Assembly (NCBI GenBank): GCA_948146395.1
Contig: OX411557.1
Location: 33,272,077 to 33,336,076, forward strand
Direction of reading: 5' to 3'
Source of the DNA: Fragum whitleyi
Taxonomy: Eukaryota; Mollusca; Bivalvia; Cardiida; Cardiidae
DNA length: 64,000 nt
Shown: positions 11,448 to 22,699 of the stretch, piece after piece
Layout: every line of letters starts with the position of its first letter
Position numbering within the stretch: position 1 is the first letter of the stretch
Notes under the pieces: model-generated
The model's database searches: none
What the model was told of the DNA's origin: nothing
What the model saw: the letters and a program-made list of their open reading frames with translations, nothing else
Position numbers and translations under genes: made by a program

Positions 11448-11760
11448 CAGTAAATCTTGTGTTAAGCGACCACTTTTGGGACCGATCAAAAGTTGACGCT
11501 CATGGAAATGGTTGCTTAATATGACATGGATATCGGTAAAGTCTAACTAAATTATATGATGTTCAAATCCATTGTAATAACTCATTGAGACAATTCAAAT
11601 GCTTTTCAACGGCACAAGATTCAATAATAAACAACTGTATTTTACAAAATGTCAACATTTTCAGAGACTTTGCTTCTTAGAAATATTGAATGGATTTTTT
11701 TACAATGGTTGCTTAATAAAATAGTCGCTTAATAGGTGGTCGAACAATCCATGTTGACTG
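11448..11760. mobile_element. TA-flanked mariner/pogo-type MITE nested in the hAT element
   Basis: The left end is CAGTAAATCTTGTGTTAAGC and the right end is the inverse of CAGTCAACATGGATTGTTCG, with TA on each side (11446-11447, 11761-11762). Internal GCGACCAC and GGTGGTCG are inverted, as are TTGCTTAAT motifs. The length of 313 bases and the TA duplication suggest the Tc1/mariner superfamily, likely pogo-like. Confidence 0.82.
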
Positions 11761-11814
11761 TACTTGTCCCAGCTCTAAAGTCATCCCCAAAGTTTGTTAT
11801 TATGTTCCCTGTTT

Positions 11815-11965
11815 GAGCTCACCAACCTGTTATTGAGGTATTTCCACAGTTTATTACGTCCAGGTGACTCCAGTCTGGTCTCTCTTCAATAACAGCAATC
11901 AGGGTCTTGATATAGAGAAGTATTCATCATAGATCACCTGGCTTAAGACATTCTCTGTAAAAACA
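11815..11965 (-). other. Exon-like segment, copy 1 (broken)
   Basis: On the - strand it begins CCAG/GTGATCTATGATGAATAC and ends at AACAG/GTTGGTGAG, resembling an exon between AG and GT. It parallels 12255-12410. This copy has a stop in the frame that is open in the other copy, so if it was coding it is now a relic. I do not recognise the peptide; a short stretch, ERPDWSHLD, is readable. Confidence 0.35.
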
Positions 11966-12254
11966 AAAATGTGTCACTGAATTGGACTGAAACCATATCC
12001 TATTGAATTTTTATTCAAACAAATAGCTAAGCTTTGGTATTTTCAACTATTCTTGCTAAAGATTCCCTCCAATTAGAAGGCAGTGTCACAAAAAGAGAAT
12101 ATAGAGAGTAATATCTAGTGTCTTTAAAAATCTAATCTTATATAGTAGAAGTTGAGACAAATTATAATGATGAGGCTTTGTTATTTCATGAAGGTATGAG
12201 ACTAGAAATCTAATTAAACTTATGTAAACAAAAGATTTGTGTCAGTGTTTTCCC

Positions 12255-12410
12255 TGTAAGAGGTAACCAACCTGTTGTTGGGTATTTTCCGATAGTTTGC
12301 GTCCAGGTATGTGACCCCAGTCTGGTCTCTACGGGTTTTCTGTCAGTGATTACAGCAACCAGGGCCTTCATGGAGTTGTATTCATCATAGATCACCTGGG
12401 CTTAGGACTT
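12255..12410 (-). other. Exon-like segment, copy 2 (open)
   Basis: On the - strand it runs from CCCAG/GTGATCTATGATGAATAC to AACAACAG/GTTGG and is open in one frame (VIYDEYNSMKALVAVITDR at its start). Compared with copy 1 it has 4-8 base insertions. The two copies are about 445 bases apart. It may be a duplicated exon of an unidentified gene, or part of a repeat. I do not recognise the product. Confidence 0.35.
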
Positions 12411-12920
12411 CATCTGGAAAAATTACAACTTGTCACTAAACTAGTACCTGGGCTGCCATATGAATGTCATAACAATAAATTTATTATGAGAGTAAATCAA
12501 TTTTAAATGATATAATCTTTAACCTGGGAGAAAAGCAATTTCAAAATGGATTCTTACTAAACCCAAATGTGTGATCTGTTACTAAGTTTCATTGTAATTT
12601 AAGGAATTCTGATTCATAATCACTGGCAAATAAGTGCAAAGAGTTTAACCTTTTACCACCCTTTTCAGTTTTTGAAGATTTTAAGCTTTGAAAAACAATT
12701 TGGAAAAAGAAGATTCTAATATGTTATGTAGCAATTAAACAATATCTTCATAGTTCACAATGTTTATTCCTAAATTCTATGATTTTTAAAATGTCAACAA
12801 CTGAAAATTGTTAATTGCAAATTCTTTGAATTTGGACTAGTGTGATATGTCATCTGGTAATGGGTTTACTTACATAACTACTATCAGATTGGCTTCTTTT
12901 CAATTCTTCTCTTCTACGAT
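12411..12920. other. AT-rich spacer
   Basis: No gene or clear repeat seen. Confidence 0.5.
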
Positions 12921-13245
12921 CCACCAAGTTGAGTCATCCAACCACCAAGTTCAGTCATTCTCCACTAAACACCAAATCTCGCATTGATTGTCCACCATCC
13001 ACCAAAGGGAGTAAGCCAACCACCAAGTTCAGTCATTGTCCACCAAACACCAAATCCCACATTGATTGTCCACTATCCACCAAGATGAATCAACCAGCCA
13101 CCAAATTCTGTCATTCTCCACCAAACACCAAATCCCTCATTTACCGTCAACCATCCACCAAGATGAGTCAGCCAACCACCAAGTTCAGTCATTGTCCACC
13201 AAACACCAAATCCCACCATCAACCACCACCAAGTTAAGGCCTTGT
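12921..13245. repeat. 78-bp minisatellite, about four units
   Basis: Each unit contains CCACCAAGTTCAGTCATTGT, CCACCAAACACCAAATCCC and GATTGTCCACCATCCACCAA in that order. The period is 78 bases, a multiple of three, so two frames stay open across the array (for example 12929-13237, repeating TTKFSHCPPNTKS). No start context, partner exon or homologue supports translation, and I call it a non-coding minisatellite. Confidence 0.9.
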
Positions 13246-13500
13246 CCATTACAAACCTCCCAATAGCCTAGCAACCAACCATGACATTCAGTCAGTGCCT
13301 TCAAAAGCATCTAACCATGTACTCCATGAACCAGGAAGCTTACCAAGATTTCCTTTTAACCTTAATTATTCCCAATTCAATTACCATTGACAAATTTTGA
13401 TATATAGGCCAATGCAAAATTCTTGTAAGAGACTTAATGAATATAGGTACTTACAACAGTTCTGAATTGTGAAATTTCACATTCTTCTGAATTAAAAAGG

Positions 13501-13776
13501 TTGGTTGGTTGAATGGGGTTTTACGCCGCTTTCAACATTATTTCAGTTATATCGCGGCGGCTGGAGCACCTAACAATGGATTCCTGGTATTTCTCACGCC
13601 AGTACTACCATTACATCCTTTCCTAGCCTCCAGCTACTATCTCACATAGATCTACGATTATCGACCCATTGGTGAGAGACAAATAGTCGGAAAGAATGAG
13701 TGCCGCCATCGGGGATCGAACCCGTGACCTCTAGTTTGAAAGTCCGACGCGCTACCAACTGCGCTATGACGGCGGC
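13501..13776 (-). mobile_element. SINE family 1, intact copy with 13-bp target duplication
   Basis: On the - strand: a tRNA-like head (13705-13776) GCCGCCGTCATAGCGCAGTT with B box GGTTCGATCCC and a closing GGCGGC that pairs with the start; then the conserved body; then a (CCAA)n-type tail. It is flanked by TGAATTAAAAAGG at 13488-13500 and again at 13777-13789. The exact duplication and intact promoter boxes make this a recent, probably L1-style insertion. Confidence 0.95.
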
Positions 13777-13829
13777 TGAATTAAAAAGGACCATTAGCAG
13801 AAATGTATTATCACTTCAATGGCAGACCG

Positions 13830-15930
13830 AAATGTAATAAATACAACTTACAAGCAGTATTTACAGCTTGAAAACTAGACAATGCACACAAGGAAGAATG
13901 AATGTTTAGCAGATATAGGCAGGTTTATTAAATTAGTTTAAATCTTAGCAGATGGTTAACTAATTAATACCAAGCATCAAAGAAAAAGAATAAAGTTCTC
14001 AAAAACAAGACAATGCACAGTGAGGAAGAACTGAGTATTATTGGCAGAAATTAGAAAACCTTAGCAGAAAGGGGATAAATCCATATTTTAATTTTTAGAT
14101 GAATCCTATACAAAACTGTCTTCAAAGGTAGTCATACAAAACACAACGCAGGTTGGTCTGTATTTATCATCCTCATTTAAATCTTGGCATAATTGCTCTA
14201 ACAATACAACCAAAGGCATTTACTATATAATGGATATCACAGTAATGAATCTTTGTCTAGAGGCTGATATTATAGTAACAGAAGCATGTGAAAACTTTCC
14301 AAGCAATAGCTGAAGTAGAAACAGATTTGACACAGTTGCATAAAAAAACCTAACCAAAAGATTTCGCCAACACCAACACTTGATCAAGTGATCGGAATGG
14401 CCCTCCAATTCTCTGTAAAGTCGAGCTGAAAAAGCCACAATATCTTTATTTCCTTTAATTTAAACATGATCCCTATAAATCACTAAATCATTTAAACAAA
14501 TTGAAAGTTGGCAAATCTGTATCATCCCATACATATTTAAAACCTATTGACATAATAATATAACCACTTAAACTCTTACAATATAACCTAACAGTATAAC
14601 CTAACTTGTTAACTTCATAATGTACGTCACTGCGAATATTTGGAATAATTTGCTTGAAAACTTGACAATACACACAAGGAACAAGGACAATTTTTGCATT
14701 AATAACAAAATAATAGCAGAAATGTGAATAAAGTCACAATATCTCAGGTGTTCATGTAATTTGTTCTGAATTATGCACGATTCCTATAAATAACCGGGAC
14801 ATTCAAAATAAAATGTGAATTTGTCCATCTGTATACCAAACATTTTTAAATCGTATTGACATATCATTCATACCCTTCAAGCTAAAAATTTCAACTCAAC
14901 TAATTGGCTTTATAATTGATGTCCCCACAAAGACTAAGTTTAATTTGATTTAATTTCCACATGATTCCAATAGTTAGTCATTCAAAACACAATGCACATT
15001 GCACAATGCATATACCATAAACTTTTAAATCTTATTTGATTGTTATCATGAACTCTTGATTAAACTTAGACTTACTATTGACTATGAAATGGATGTAAAT
15101 GCAAATATTAAGAATAATTTTCTTGACAACTAGACAATGCATACAGGGAAGAATTGATGCTGTTGGGTGAAATAACTTTGCAAGCACAATGGGAAAGCCA
15201 AATTGTAGGTTCAATTGCAGGTTTAATTTTTTTCAATTGCCATTTGAATCCTATAAAGAACTGAGTCATTGAAAACACAATGTGAGCTGGTTGATCCATT
15301 TTAATATAGATACTTTAAACACTTACAATTCAACCTAATTCTCTTATTGACTAATGGACTTCGCTGCCAATATTTAGAGGAATTTGACAATGCACACAAG
15401 GGAGAATTGAAGGGAGAATTGAAGATGTCTGCTAGAATAATGGAAGCCAAATTATCGCAGGTGTCTTTGATTTGTAAATTGCTGTATGAATTCCATAATT
15501 AATAGACACTCAGAACACAATATGAGATGGTACTGTACTCCTCTTATTCCTATTGACATATTAATATAAACACTAAAACTGTTAAAATACTACCTAAATT
15601 GTTGATATTATGTATATAATAAACAGCGCTGCCAATGTTTAGAAGAATTTGCTTCAAAACTAGACAATGTTGGATTTTAAAAATGTCATTCGAAACAAAA
15701 CGCAAGATTGACCACCCTTTAAATCTTAGAATTTAATGACAAAAAGGTCTTAACTCTTAAAGAGAATTGATGTATTAGAAGAAGAGGAAAAACATTTTTG
15801 CGGTTTTGTATTTCCTTGATTTCTTAATATGTATCAAACACAGAATCGCGTTGTTCCAAATACTTAATAAATCTCATTGACAAATACAATAATATAACAA
15901 TGTGTGTAGTTAATATGCTTTTAATGTCAA
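13830..15930. repeat. Diverged tandem array A, about 265-bp unit
   Basis: Three landmarks recur in fixed order: AACTAGACAATGCACACAAG (near 13875, 14000, 14655, 15127, 15388, 15658), AAAACACAATGCGAG-like (near 14138, 14988, 15271, 15510, 15680) and TTTAAATCTTATTGACATAT-like. Spacing between clear copies is 260-270 bases or twice that. Copies are strongly diverged, so the array is old. No coding. Confidence 0.75.
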
Positions 15931-16078
15931 TTTTGTTAGGAAAGGAGAGTTTGAGAAATATGCAGGGATTAATGATAATCATTATATACAGACATAGATT
16001 ACAATAAGAAAATTTAAGTGAAATGAATAAATGTGCACATACTTTTGTTGCAGGGATGAGTGTGAAATTTGTATAATT

Positions 16079-16115
16079 ACTACTAGTACCACTACTACTA
16101 CTACTACTACTACTA
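16079..16115. repeat. (ACT)n microsatellite
   Basis: About a dozen ACT units with minor interruption. Confidence 0.9.
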
Positions 16116-16324
16116 CAATCAGTTATAATGACTTTATATAGGGTATATATTAGGGAGTATTTAAATGTGATTTGAGAGTTTTGCTACCAAATTTTTAAAA
16201 TCTTGAGACCTGAATATTTGATGACTTGCAAAAATTGGTTTGACCCTTGATGTTGTTGGTACTTAAAGATGAAAAGGATTCTTTGGCCATTGATCAAAAG
16301 AAAACAAATGATGTTTGTACCTAA

Positions 16325-16357
16325 ATAGAAAGAAAGAAAGAAAGAAAGAAAGAAGGG
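16325..16357. repeat. (AAAG)n microsatellite
   Basis: Seven to eight GAAA units followed by a purine-rich run. Confidence 0.9.
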
Positions 16358-16629
16358 AGAAAGGGAAAAAGTATTTTGAGTGCTCAATGCAACACTGTTG
16401 TAAGTGTCAATAATTATATTTTGACTTATGAGAGTATTGTGTTGAGCCTTTGATTTATGGATGATTCTTAAAATTTGCTATATTCCTAATACATCTAACA
16501 TTTAAATGTCTTTTTAAACATGATGAGAGAAAGATCTTATGGACCAATATAATGACATGAATATTATAAATGTATGAACTTTAACTTCTTCTATGCAGAT
16601 TTAAAAAAGTCCTAGTGATTCTTATTGTT

Positions 16630-17700
16630 AGTAAAGCTGGCAGACACATCTAAACTCTAAACATATAACATTTATGATGAGGCTCTAACTAACATGTTTA
16701 TTAATATTAATATTGTTAGAAAAGCTGGCAGACACATCTTAACTCTAAACACATAACATTCACGATAAGGCTCTAATTAGTATGTTTATTAATACTGTTA
16801 GTAAATATTGTTAGCTAAGCTGGCAGACACATCTAAACTTAGACATAACATCTATGATGAGGCTCTAATTAACATGTTTATTTAAGTAATATTATTAGTA
16901 AAGCTGGTAGACACATCTTAACTTTAAACACATAACATTCATGATAAGGCTCAATTTAATATGTTAATAAATATTAATATTGTTAGTAAATATTGTTAGC
17001 TAAGCTGGCAGACACATCTAAACTTAGACATAACATCTATGATGAGGCTCTAATTAACATGTTTATTTAAGTAATATTGTTAGTAGAGCTGGCAGACACA
17101 TCTTAACTTTAAACACATAACATTCATGATAAGGCTCAATTTAATATGTTAATAAATATTAATATTGTTAGTAAATATTGTTAGCTAAGCTGGCAGACAC
17201 ATCTAAACTTAGACATAACATCTATGATGAGGCTCTAATTAACATGTTTATTAAAGTAATATTGTTAGTAAAGCTGGCAGACACATCTAAACTCTTAACT
17301 TAACATTTATGAAAATGCTCTTATTTACATGTTATTAATATTGATAGTAAGGCTGGCAGACTATATACAAGTTGACAAATACAATTTAATTGACAAATAT
17401 AATGACACATCAATCTTAATTAACTATAAATACGTAACACTAATAATGGGGCCCCAATGGTTATATTTTGACACATAAATATATTGTTATTAGTATTAAC
17501 TTTGTAAGTAAAGCTGCCACACTATATAGCCGAATTATTATGTAACAATCTAATTACAAAAATAATGACACATAAATCTTAATTCTAAAACACATGACTG
17601 TAATCATGTGGCTCAAATTATCATGTTTGTTATTGTTAAAATTGTTAGTAAATCTGCCAGACTCCATAGACTAATACAAACACCATAGATTATCATTATT
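16630..17700. repeat. Tandem array B with 185-bp higher-order unit
   Basis: The basic unit of 85-100 bases starts GCTGGCAGACACATCT, runs through ACATAACATTTATGATGAGG and ends AATATTGTTAGTAA. From 16816 two slightly different units form a dimer repeated at 16816, 17001 and 17186, exactly 185 bases apart each time and nearly identical. Flanking units at 16636, 16720 and 17355-17650 are more diverged. This is the pattern of a satellite with recent local amplification. Confidence 0.88.
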
Positions 17701-17739
17701 TACAGATATATTTCAATAAAAAAACTGTGTGAAATGAAT

Positions 17740-18640
17740 GTGCACATTCAGGACCTAACAAAGTATAATGTTGTATGAATGGCAAACAAAGGATGAGGAA
17801 TATTGGTAAGAGTGAAGCTGGCAGGCAGACTACATAGACATATCATCAATGTGAGATCAAATCATCAGAACTCCAGCTTCCAAGCTGTAATTACAAGGTT
17901 TTGATCACCCAAGGCCGATATATTACAATCAAAGTAGTGTGTAAAATGGATAAACGGACACTTAAAAGACCTTACTAAGCATAATATTGTATGAATGGCT
18001 CAACAAAGGATGAGGGATATTGGTAAGAGTGAAGCTGGCAGGCAGACTACTTAGACATATCAATGTGCAATCAAAACATCAAATCCCCAGCTAACAAGCT
18101 GTCATTATGAGGTTTTGATCGCCCACAGCTGGTATATTACAATCAAAAAGTAGTGTGTAAAATGGATAAACAAACACTGAAAAGATCTTACTAAGCATAA
18201 TGTTGTATGAATGGCACAACAAAGGATGAGGGATATTGGCAAGAGTGAAGCTGGCAGGCAGACTACATAGACATATCATCAATGGGCGATCAAAACCTAG
18301 TGACTCCAGCTTACAAGCTGTAATTACGAGGTTTTGATCGCCCAAGGCCGATATAAAGTAGTGTGTTAAATGGATAAACAAGCACTTAAAAGACCTAACT
18401 TAGCATAATGTTGTTTGAATGGCGCAAACAAAGGACGAGGAATATTGGTAAGAGTGAAGCTGGCAGGCAGACTACATAGACATATCAACTGGAGATCAAA
18501 ACATCATAACTCCAGCTTTCAAGCTGTAATTACAAGGTTTTGACCACCAAAGGCCGATATATTACAATCATAAAGTAGTGTGTAAAATGGATAAACGAGC
18601 ACTTACAAGACCTTCCTAAGCATCATGTTTTATGAATGGT
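17740..18640. repeat. Tandem array C, about 213-bp unit with long hairpin
   Basis: Four units are anchored by AGTGAAGCTGGCAGGCAGAC at 17811, 18028, 18244 and 18453. Each carries a hairpin; in unit 3 it is perfect over 16 bp (TGGGCGATCAAAACCT and its inverse, 18284-18345) with an inner CAGCTT/AAGCTG. The AAGCTGGCAGRCAGACT start is shared with array B, so C probably grew from the edge of B. A 96-codon frame on the - strand is a by-product of repetition. Confidence 0.88.
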
Positions 18641-19229
18641 GTTGTAAAGGATGGGTGCAATAATGAAAGGGTGCTTTGGCCATTGACGAGATAGTCATTG
18701 GATGGTAAATGTAGATGATGATTAAGAAAATGTGATGCTTTAACAAAAGAGAGAAAAAAATATTGTATGGATTTTGACAATTTAATAATTTCTGTGTAAA
18801 TTTTAAATTAATCTTTTTTAATTGAAACATTTAGATGGGAGTTTGTTAATCTTGATAATCCACTAACCTTACATCTTAACTACCAGTATAGACTTACCAT
18901 AACATAAATTATGCAATAGTGATTTATAAACGAATTAATGTTAATACAATTAGTAAAGATAGAAATAGAGAAAATAAGTAAGGTTAATGATTATCAACTG
19001 AACTAAATTACTATTAGAAAACTGTGTGAGAAAAGGATAAATGTGCACATTTAGGACCTTATGTTAACAAATTGTTCTACAGATTCTGCCGCGAATATCA
19101 GAGTAAAATTGATATGACCAAAAGTAAGATATCTACGAAAATGAATAACGGAAAAATTATATATTGAGAGGTTGGAAAAAACTAATGAACTTACTTATAT
19201 TCGTAAAAATATAGAGTGCACTTTTGTGG
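18641..19229. other. AT-rich spacer between arrays
   Basis: No gene. It may include decayed array units. Confidence 0.5.
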
Positions 19230-19677
19230 GAACCTGGATACATTGACCAGTAAAGGTATTTTTTTATAGGTTAGAAAAAACTTATCCTAACTACTTAGCC
19301 TAAATAATTCACTTACTTATATCAATGAGAACACATAGTGTGATATTGGACAGAGCCATGTTGCATTGTCCAGATAAAATATGCAGGAAGGTTGGAATAA
19401 AATATCCTAACTTATTTACTTTGATACTTATATCCTGCGAGAGCATGTATTGTGACTTTGGTATATCCTATGATGCATTTTCCAGATAAAACATGTTAAG
19501 TGGTCAGAATCAGTTATTGTAACTTATTAATTAACTTAAATCATCCAGAGCATTGTCCAATTCATTTATGTTTACAGGTAGGAATAAATTATCCTAACTT
19601 ATTAATTTATAACCAAGAGAGCACATAGACAGACATTGATTGGAACCATAATGCATTGTCCATTATACCTTAAGTTA

Positions 19678-19786
19678 AACAAGAGCTGTCACTGTAAGAT
19701 GACAATGCCCCCGACACCGCTTTGATTTAGAAGTTATGGCCAATGTTAAAGTTTTTGGACGGAATGACGGACGGACGGACGGACGG

Positions 19787-19817
<31 letters not shown>

Positions 19818-19861
19818 GACGGACGAGTCAAATTTATGATGCCTCCCTATCGGGGGCATAA
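19678..19861 (-). mobile_element. Helentron-like family 2 (GCCCCCGA), short copy a
   Basis: On the - strand it starts TTATGCCCCCGATAGGGAGG, has a TCCGTCCGTC simple repeat, and ends GTGTCGGGGGCATTGTCATC then TTACAGTGACAGCTCTTGTT. It lacks about 100 internal bases present in the copy at 54882-55173. It interrupts tandem array D. Confidence 0.85.
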
Positions 19862-21294
19862 AAAAACTATCCTAACTTATTTCCACAAGAACATATAGAA
19901 AGACATTGATTCAAACCAGGATGCATTGTCCAGTTAAAGTATGTTGAAAGGTTGAAATAAATTAAGCAAACTTACTTTCACAAGAACATATAGGAAGACA
20001 TTGATTCAAACCAAGATGCATTGTCCAGTTAAAGTATGTTGAAAGGTTTAAATACATTAAGCAAACTTACTTCCGCAACAAAAAATAGAGAGACTTTGAT
20101 TCAAACCGAGAAGCATTGTCCAGTTAAAGTATGTTGAAAGTTTGAAATTAATTATCCTAACTCATTAACTTATTTCCGCGAGAATACATAGAGAGACATT
20201 GATTAAAATGTGATGTATTGTCCAGTAAAAATATGTTTGTAGGTTGAAATCAATTATCCTTTCTCATTAATTTAATTCTGCAAGAACACAGAGAAATGGA
20301 TTGGAACCGTGGTGCATTGCCAAGTTAAAACAATTTGGCAGGTTAGAATAACTAAATTATCCTAACTACTTAATTGATATCTACAATAAAGCCGAAAGAC
20401 ACATTGATTTGAACCTTGGTGTATTGTCCAGTAAAAATAATTTGGCAGGTCGTAATGAATTATCCTTGCTAATTGTTTTATTTCCGAAAGGACACATTTT
20501 ATACAAAAAATTGATTGGAACAGTGATGCATTGTCCTGATAAGATAATTTGGCAGGACAGAAAAAAAATATCCTAACTAATTAACTTGTTTCCACTCATA
20601 CAGAGACATCAATTAGCCTGGACTGGTAATTGTCAAGTTTAAATATGTTGGCAGGTAGGACAAATAAGATAGGAATTGATTATCTGACCTACTCAACTAA
20701 TTTCCATGAGAACACAGAGACATTGGTCGGAACTGTGATGCATTTTCCAGTTAAAATATGCTGACAGGTAGAAATTAATTATAATAACTAGTTGACTTAT
20801 ATCTGGAAGGACACATACTCAGAAACTGGAGGGAATCACCGTGCATTGTCCAGTTTAACAATTTGGCAGGTTGGAAAATAAATTATCCTACTTAAATAAC
20901 TAACTTATATTCTCAAGAACAGGAAGAGTGACAATGGTATTAATTGTGCTACATTGTCCAGTTAAAATATATAGGCAGATTGGTATAAATTATTGTAACT
21001 TATTAACTTACTAATAAACATTTGCAAGGGCAATTATGTGAAAGTGGTTGGAACCACGACTTATAGTCCTTTAAAAATATGTTGACAGGTTGGAATAAAT
21101 TATCCTAACTGATTAACTTTTTTCCACAAGAACAAGTAGAGATAACGATTAGAACCGTTGTGCATTGTCTAGTTTAGATTTGTTGACTGGTTGGAATGAA
21201 TTATCCTAAATGATTAACTTTTTTCCACAAGAACAAGTTGAGACAATGATTGGAACCGTTGTGCATTGTCTAGTTTAAATTTGTTGACAGGTTG

Positions 21295-21458
21295 CAGGGT
21301 TCCCAAAAACTCCCATATGGGGCGTGATTTACCCCCAGATGGAATCTTGTACCCCCTAATTATTGCAAGCAGCCTTCTTTGTCTCATATAGAGGGGGTAC
21401 ATGCATGTTTCAAAATATCCATTTTCACCCCCATTTTGAGGAAGCAGTGGGAACACTG
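21295..21458. mobile_element. 164-bp MITE inserted in array D
   Basis: Ends CAGGGTTCCCA and TGGGAACACTG are inverted with one mismatch. GGTTG occurs on both sides (21290-21294, 21459-21463) and only once in the undisturbed satellite unit, so it looks like a 5-bp target duplication. Internal GGGGTAC motifs are also inverted. Confidence 0.75.
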
Positions 21459-21864
21459 GGTTGGAATAAATTATCCTTACTAATTGACTTTTTCTGGGAG
21501 AACACTTAGAGAGACATTGGTCTGAACTGTGATGCATTGTCCAGTTAAAATATGATTACAAGTTGAAATAAACCATCCCAACTTACTTTTATCAGCCAAA
21601 ACACAATCTATGAAAGTATGCCGAGTTAGGATGTGTCAGATTGTGTAAAGAACCTATTTATCTTAATATACTTACAGATATCTGCCAGACTTTGGAGCGG
21701 TAAATGTATGATATAGCCAATGAAAAACTATCAGGAATTCATGGTTAGGAGAGAAGGTGGTGTGAAAATACTGGCATACCTGTACTGTTAATTGGCTTGA
21801 CGTACTTACATAAATACCACATTCATTCTACCTGTATTTTGAATGTGACATTGAAAAAAAAGGT

Positions 21865-22180
21865 GTCCGAGGTCTAGAGGTAGAGCGTCAGCCTCTTGAC
21901 CCAAAGATCCTGAGTTCCATTCCTGGGAGCAGCTATTGAACTTGGTTCTTTCATTGGCCCACACATTCGGCGCGAGTACTGGTGAATTTTCCAGGAGGCA
22001 GAATCCAGAGGGAAGAACTTATTTCCCAATCGATGTAAAATAAATAGGTTTAAACTAAAAAAAAACCCAAAAACCCAAATACTGGGGTTTGAACTATCAG
22101 GAGTCCGAGTCCAGTGGCTAGAAGATTTACCGTGATATGACTGAAATACTGTTGAAAGTGACGTTGAAACCCCATTAAAT
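21865..22180 (+). mobile_element. tRNA-derived SINE, second head type
   Basis: The head GGTGTCCGAGGTCTAGAGGT with GAGTTCCATTCCTGGGAGC resembles A and B boxes of a tRNA. The 3' part CTGAAATACTGTTGAAAGTG then ACGTTGAAACCCC matches the 3' body of SINE family 1, so two SINE families share a conserved tail domain. The 110-codon frame in reverse is incidental. Confidence 0.65.
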
Positions 22181-22699
22181 GAATTAATATTACTTATAAT
22201 ATACACTTACTTTGTATCACTTCCTCTGGAGTTAAGTACAAACAAAAACTTACATCCTCAAAACCTAACTAACAAACCAAGGATGGATTTGACCTTGGTT
22301 GTCATCAATTCTTATTTTTTTCCAAACTTAATTTATTAATTATTAACCAAAACAATTTGTAGAAATCTATTGGTACCTATATATTTCTCAAATTGCTTTA
22401 CCTCATTTATGATGAAAGTAAAAGCTGGGCCCAGTTCTCTTTTACTTTCATCTATCTGGATTTTTCAATTTAATTATGAAGAGATTAATTTTGAAAAATA
22501 AAGATGATTATGCCAAAAGAAAAGACACTCCTTTATTACCGTTGATTAACAATTACATTTTAATTGACTAATGACTGGATAATTTAGATAAATAAATAGC
22601 ACTTAACTATCAATAGTTGTTGATGTGCCATCCACCATATCTTCTGCCATCCACCACGACCATCCAGGCTACAAACTGAAACTTTAAAATATAAGGGAA
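22181..22699. other. Unassigned spacer
   Basis: No gene or repeat identified; AT-rich. Confidence 0.5.

Larger units (their letters stand above)
10487..11777. mobile_element. hAT-type non-autonomous transposon with 8-bp target duplication
   Basis: The ends are TAGAGCTGGGA and its inverse (CCCAGCTCTA), flanked on both sides by AAGTCATC (10479-10486 and 11778-11785). An 8-bp duplication and a CAGAGCTGGG-like terminus are the hAT signature. Inside, palindromic GTACCCGGGTAC and GATACCCAGGTAC sit near either end. No transposase frame is visible. Two other elements are inserted within it (10658-11204 and 11448-11760), so its own sequence is only about 430 bases. Confidence 0.9.
19230..21580. repeat. 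Diverged tandem array D, about 102-bp unit, roughly 20 copies
   Basis: The unit contains TTTCCACAAGAACACATAGA, GACATTGATTGGAACCG, TGCATTGTCCAGTTAAAATA and GGTTGGAATAAATTATCCTA. Anchors recur near 19362, 19923, 20024, 20115, 20216, 20314, 20527, 20745, 20843, 20955, 21160 and 21262. Two transposons sit inside it (19678-19861 and 21295-21458). Non-coding. Confidence 0.85.

Noticed and set aside
12929..13266. Two overlapping open frames of 102 and 66 codons, Pro/Thr/Ser-rich
   Set aside because: They exist only because the 78-bp minisatellite unit is a multiple of three; no homology, signal or splice context.
13705..13776. tRNA gene on the - strand
   Set aside because: It is the head of a SINE with a target duplication; the anticodon stem is imperfect.
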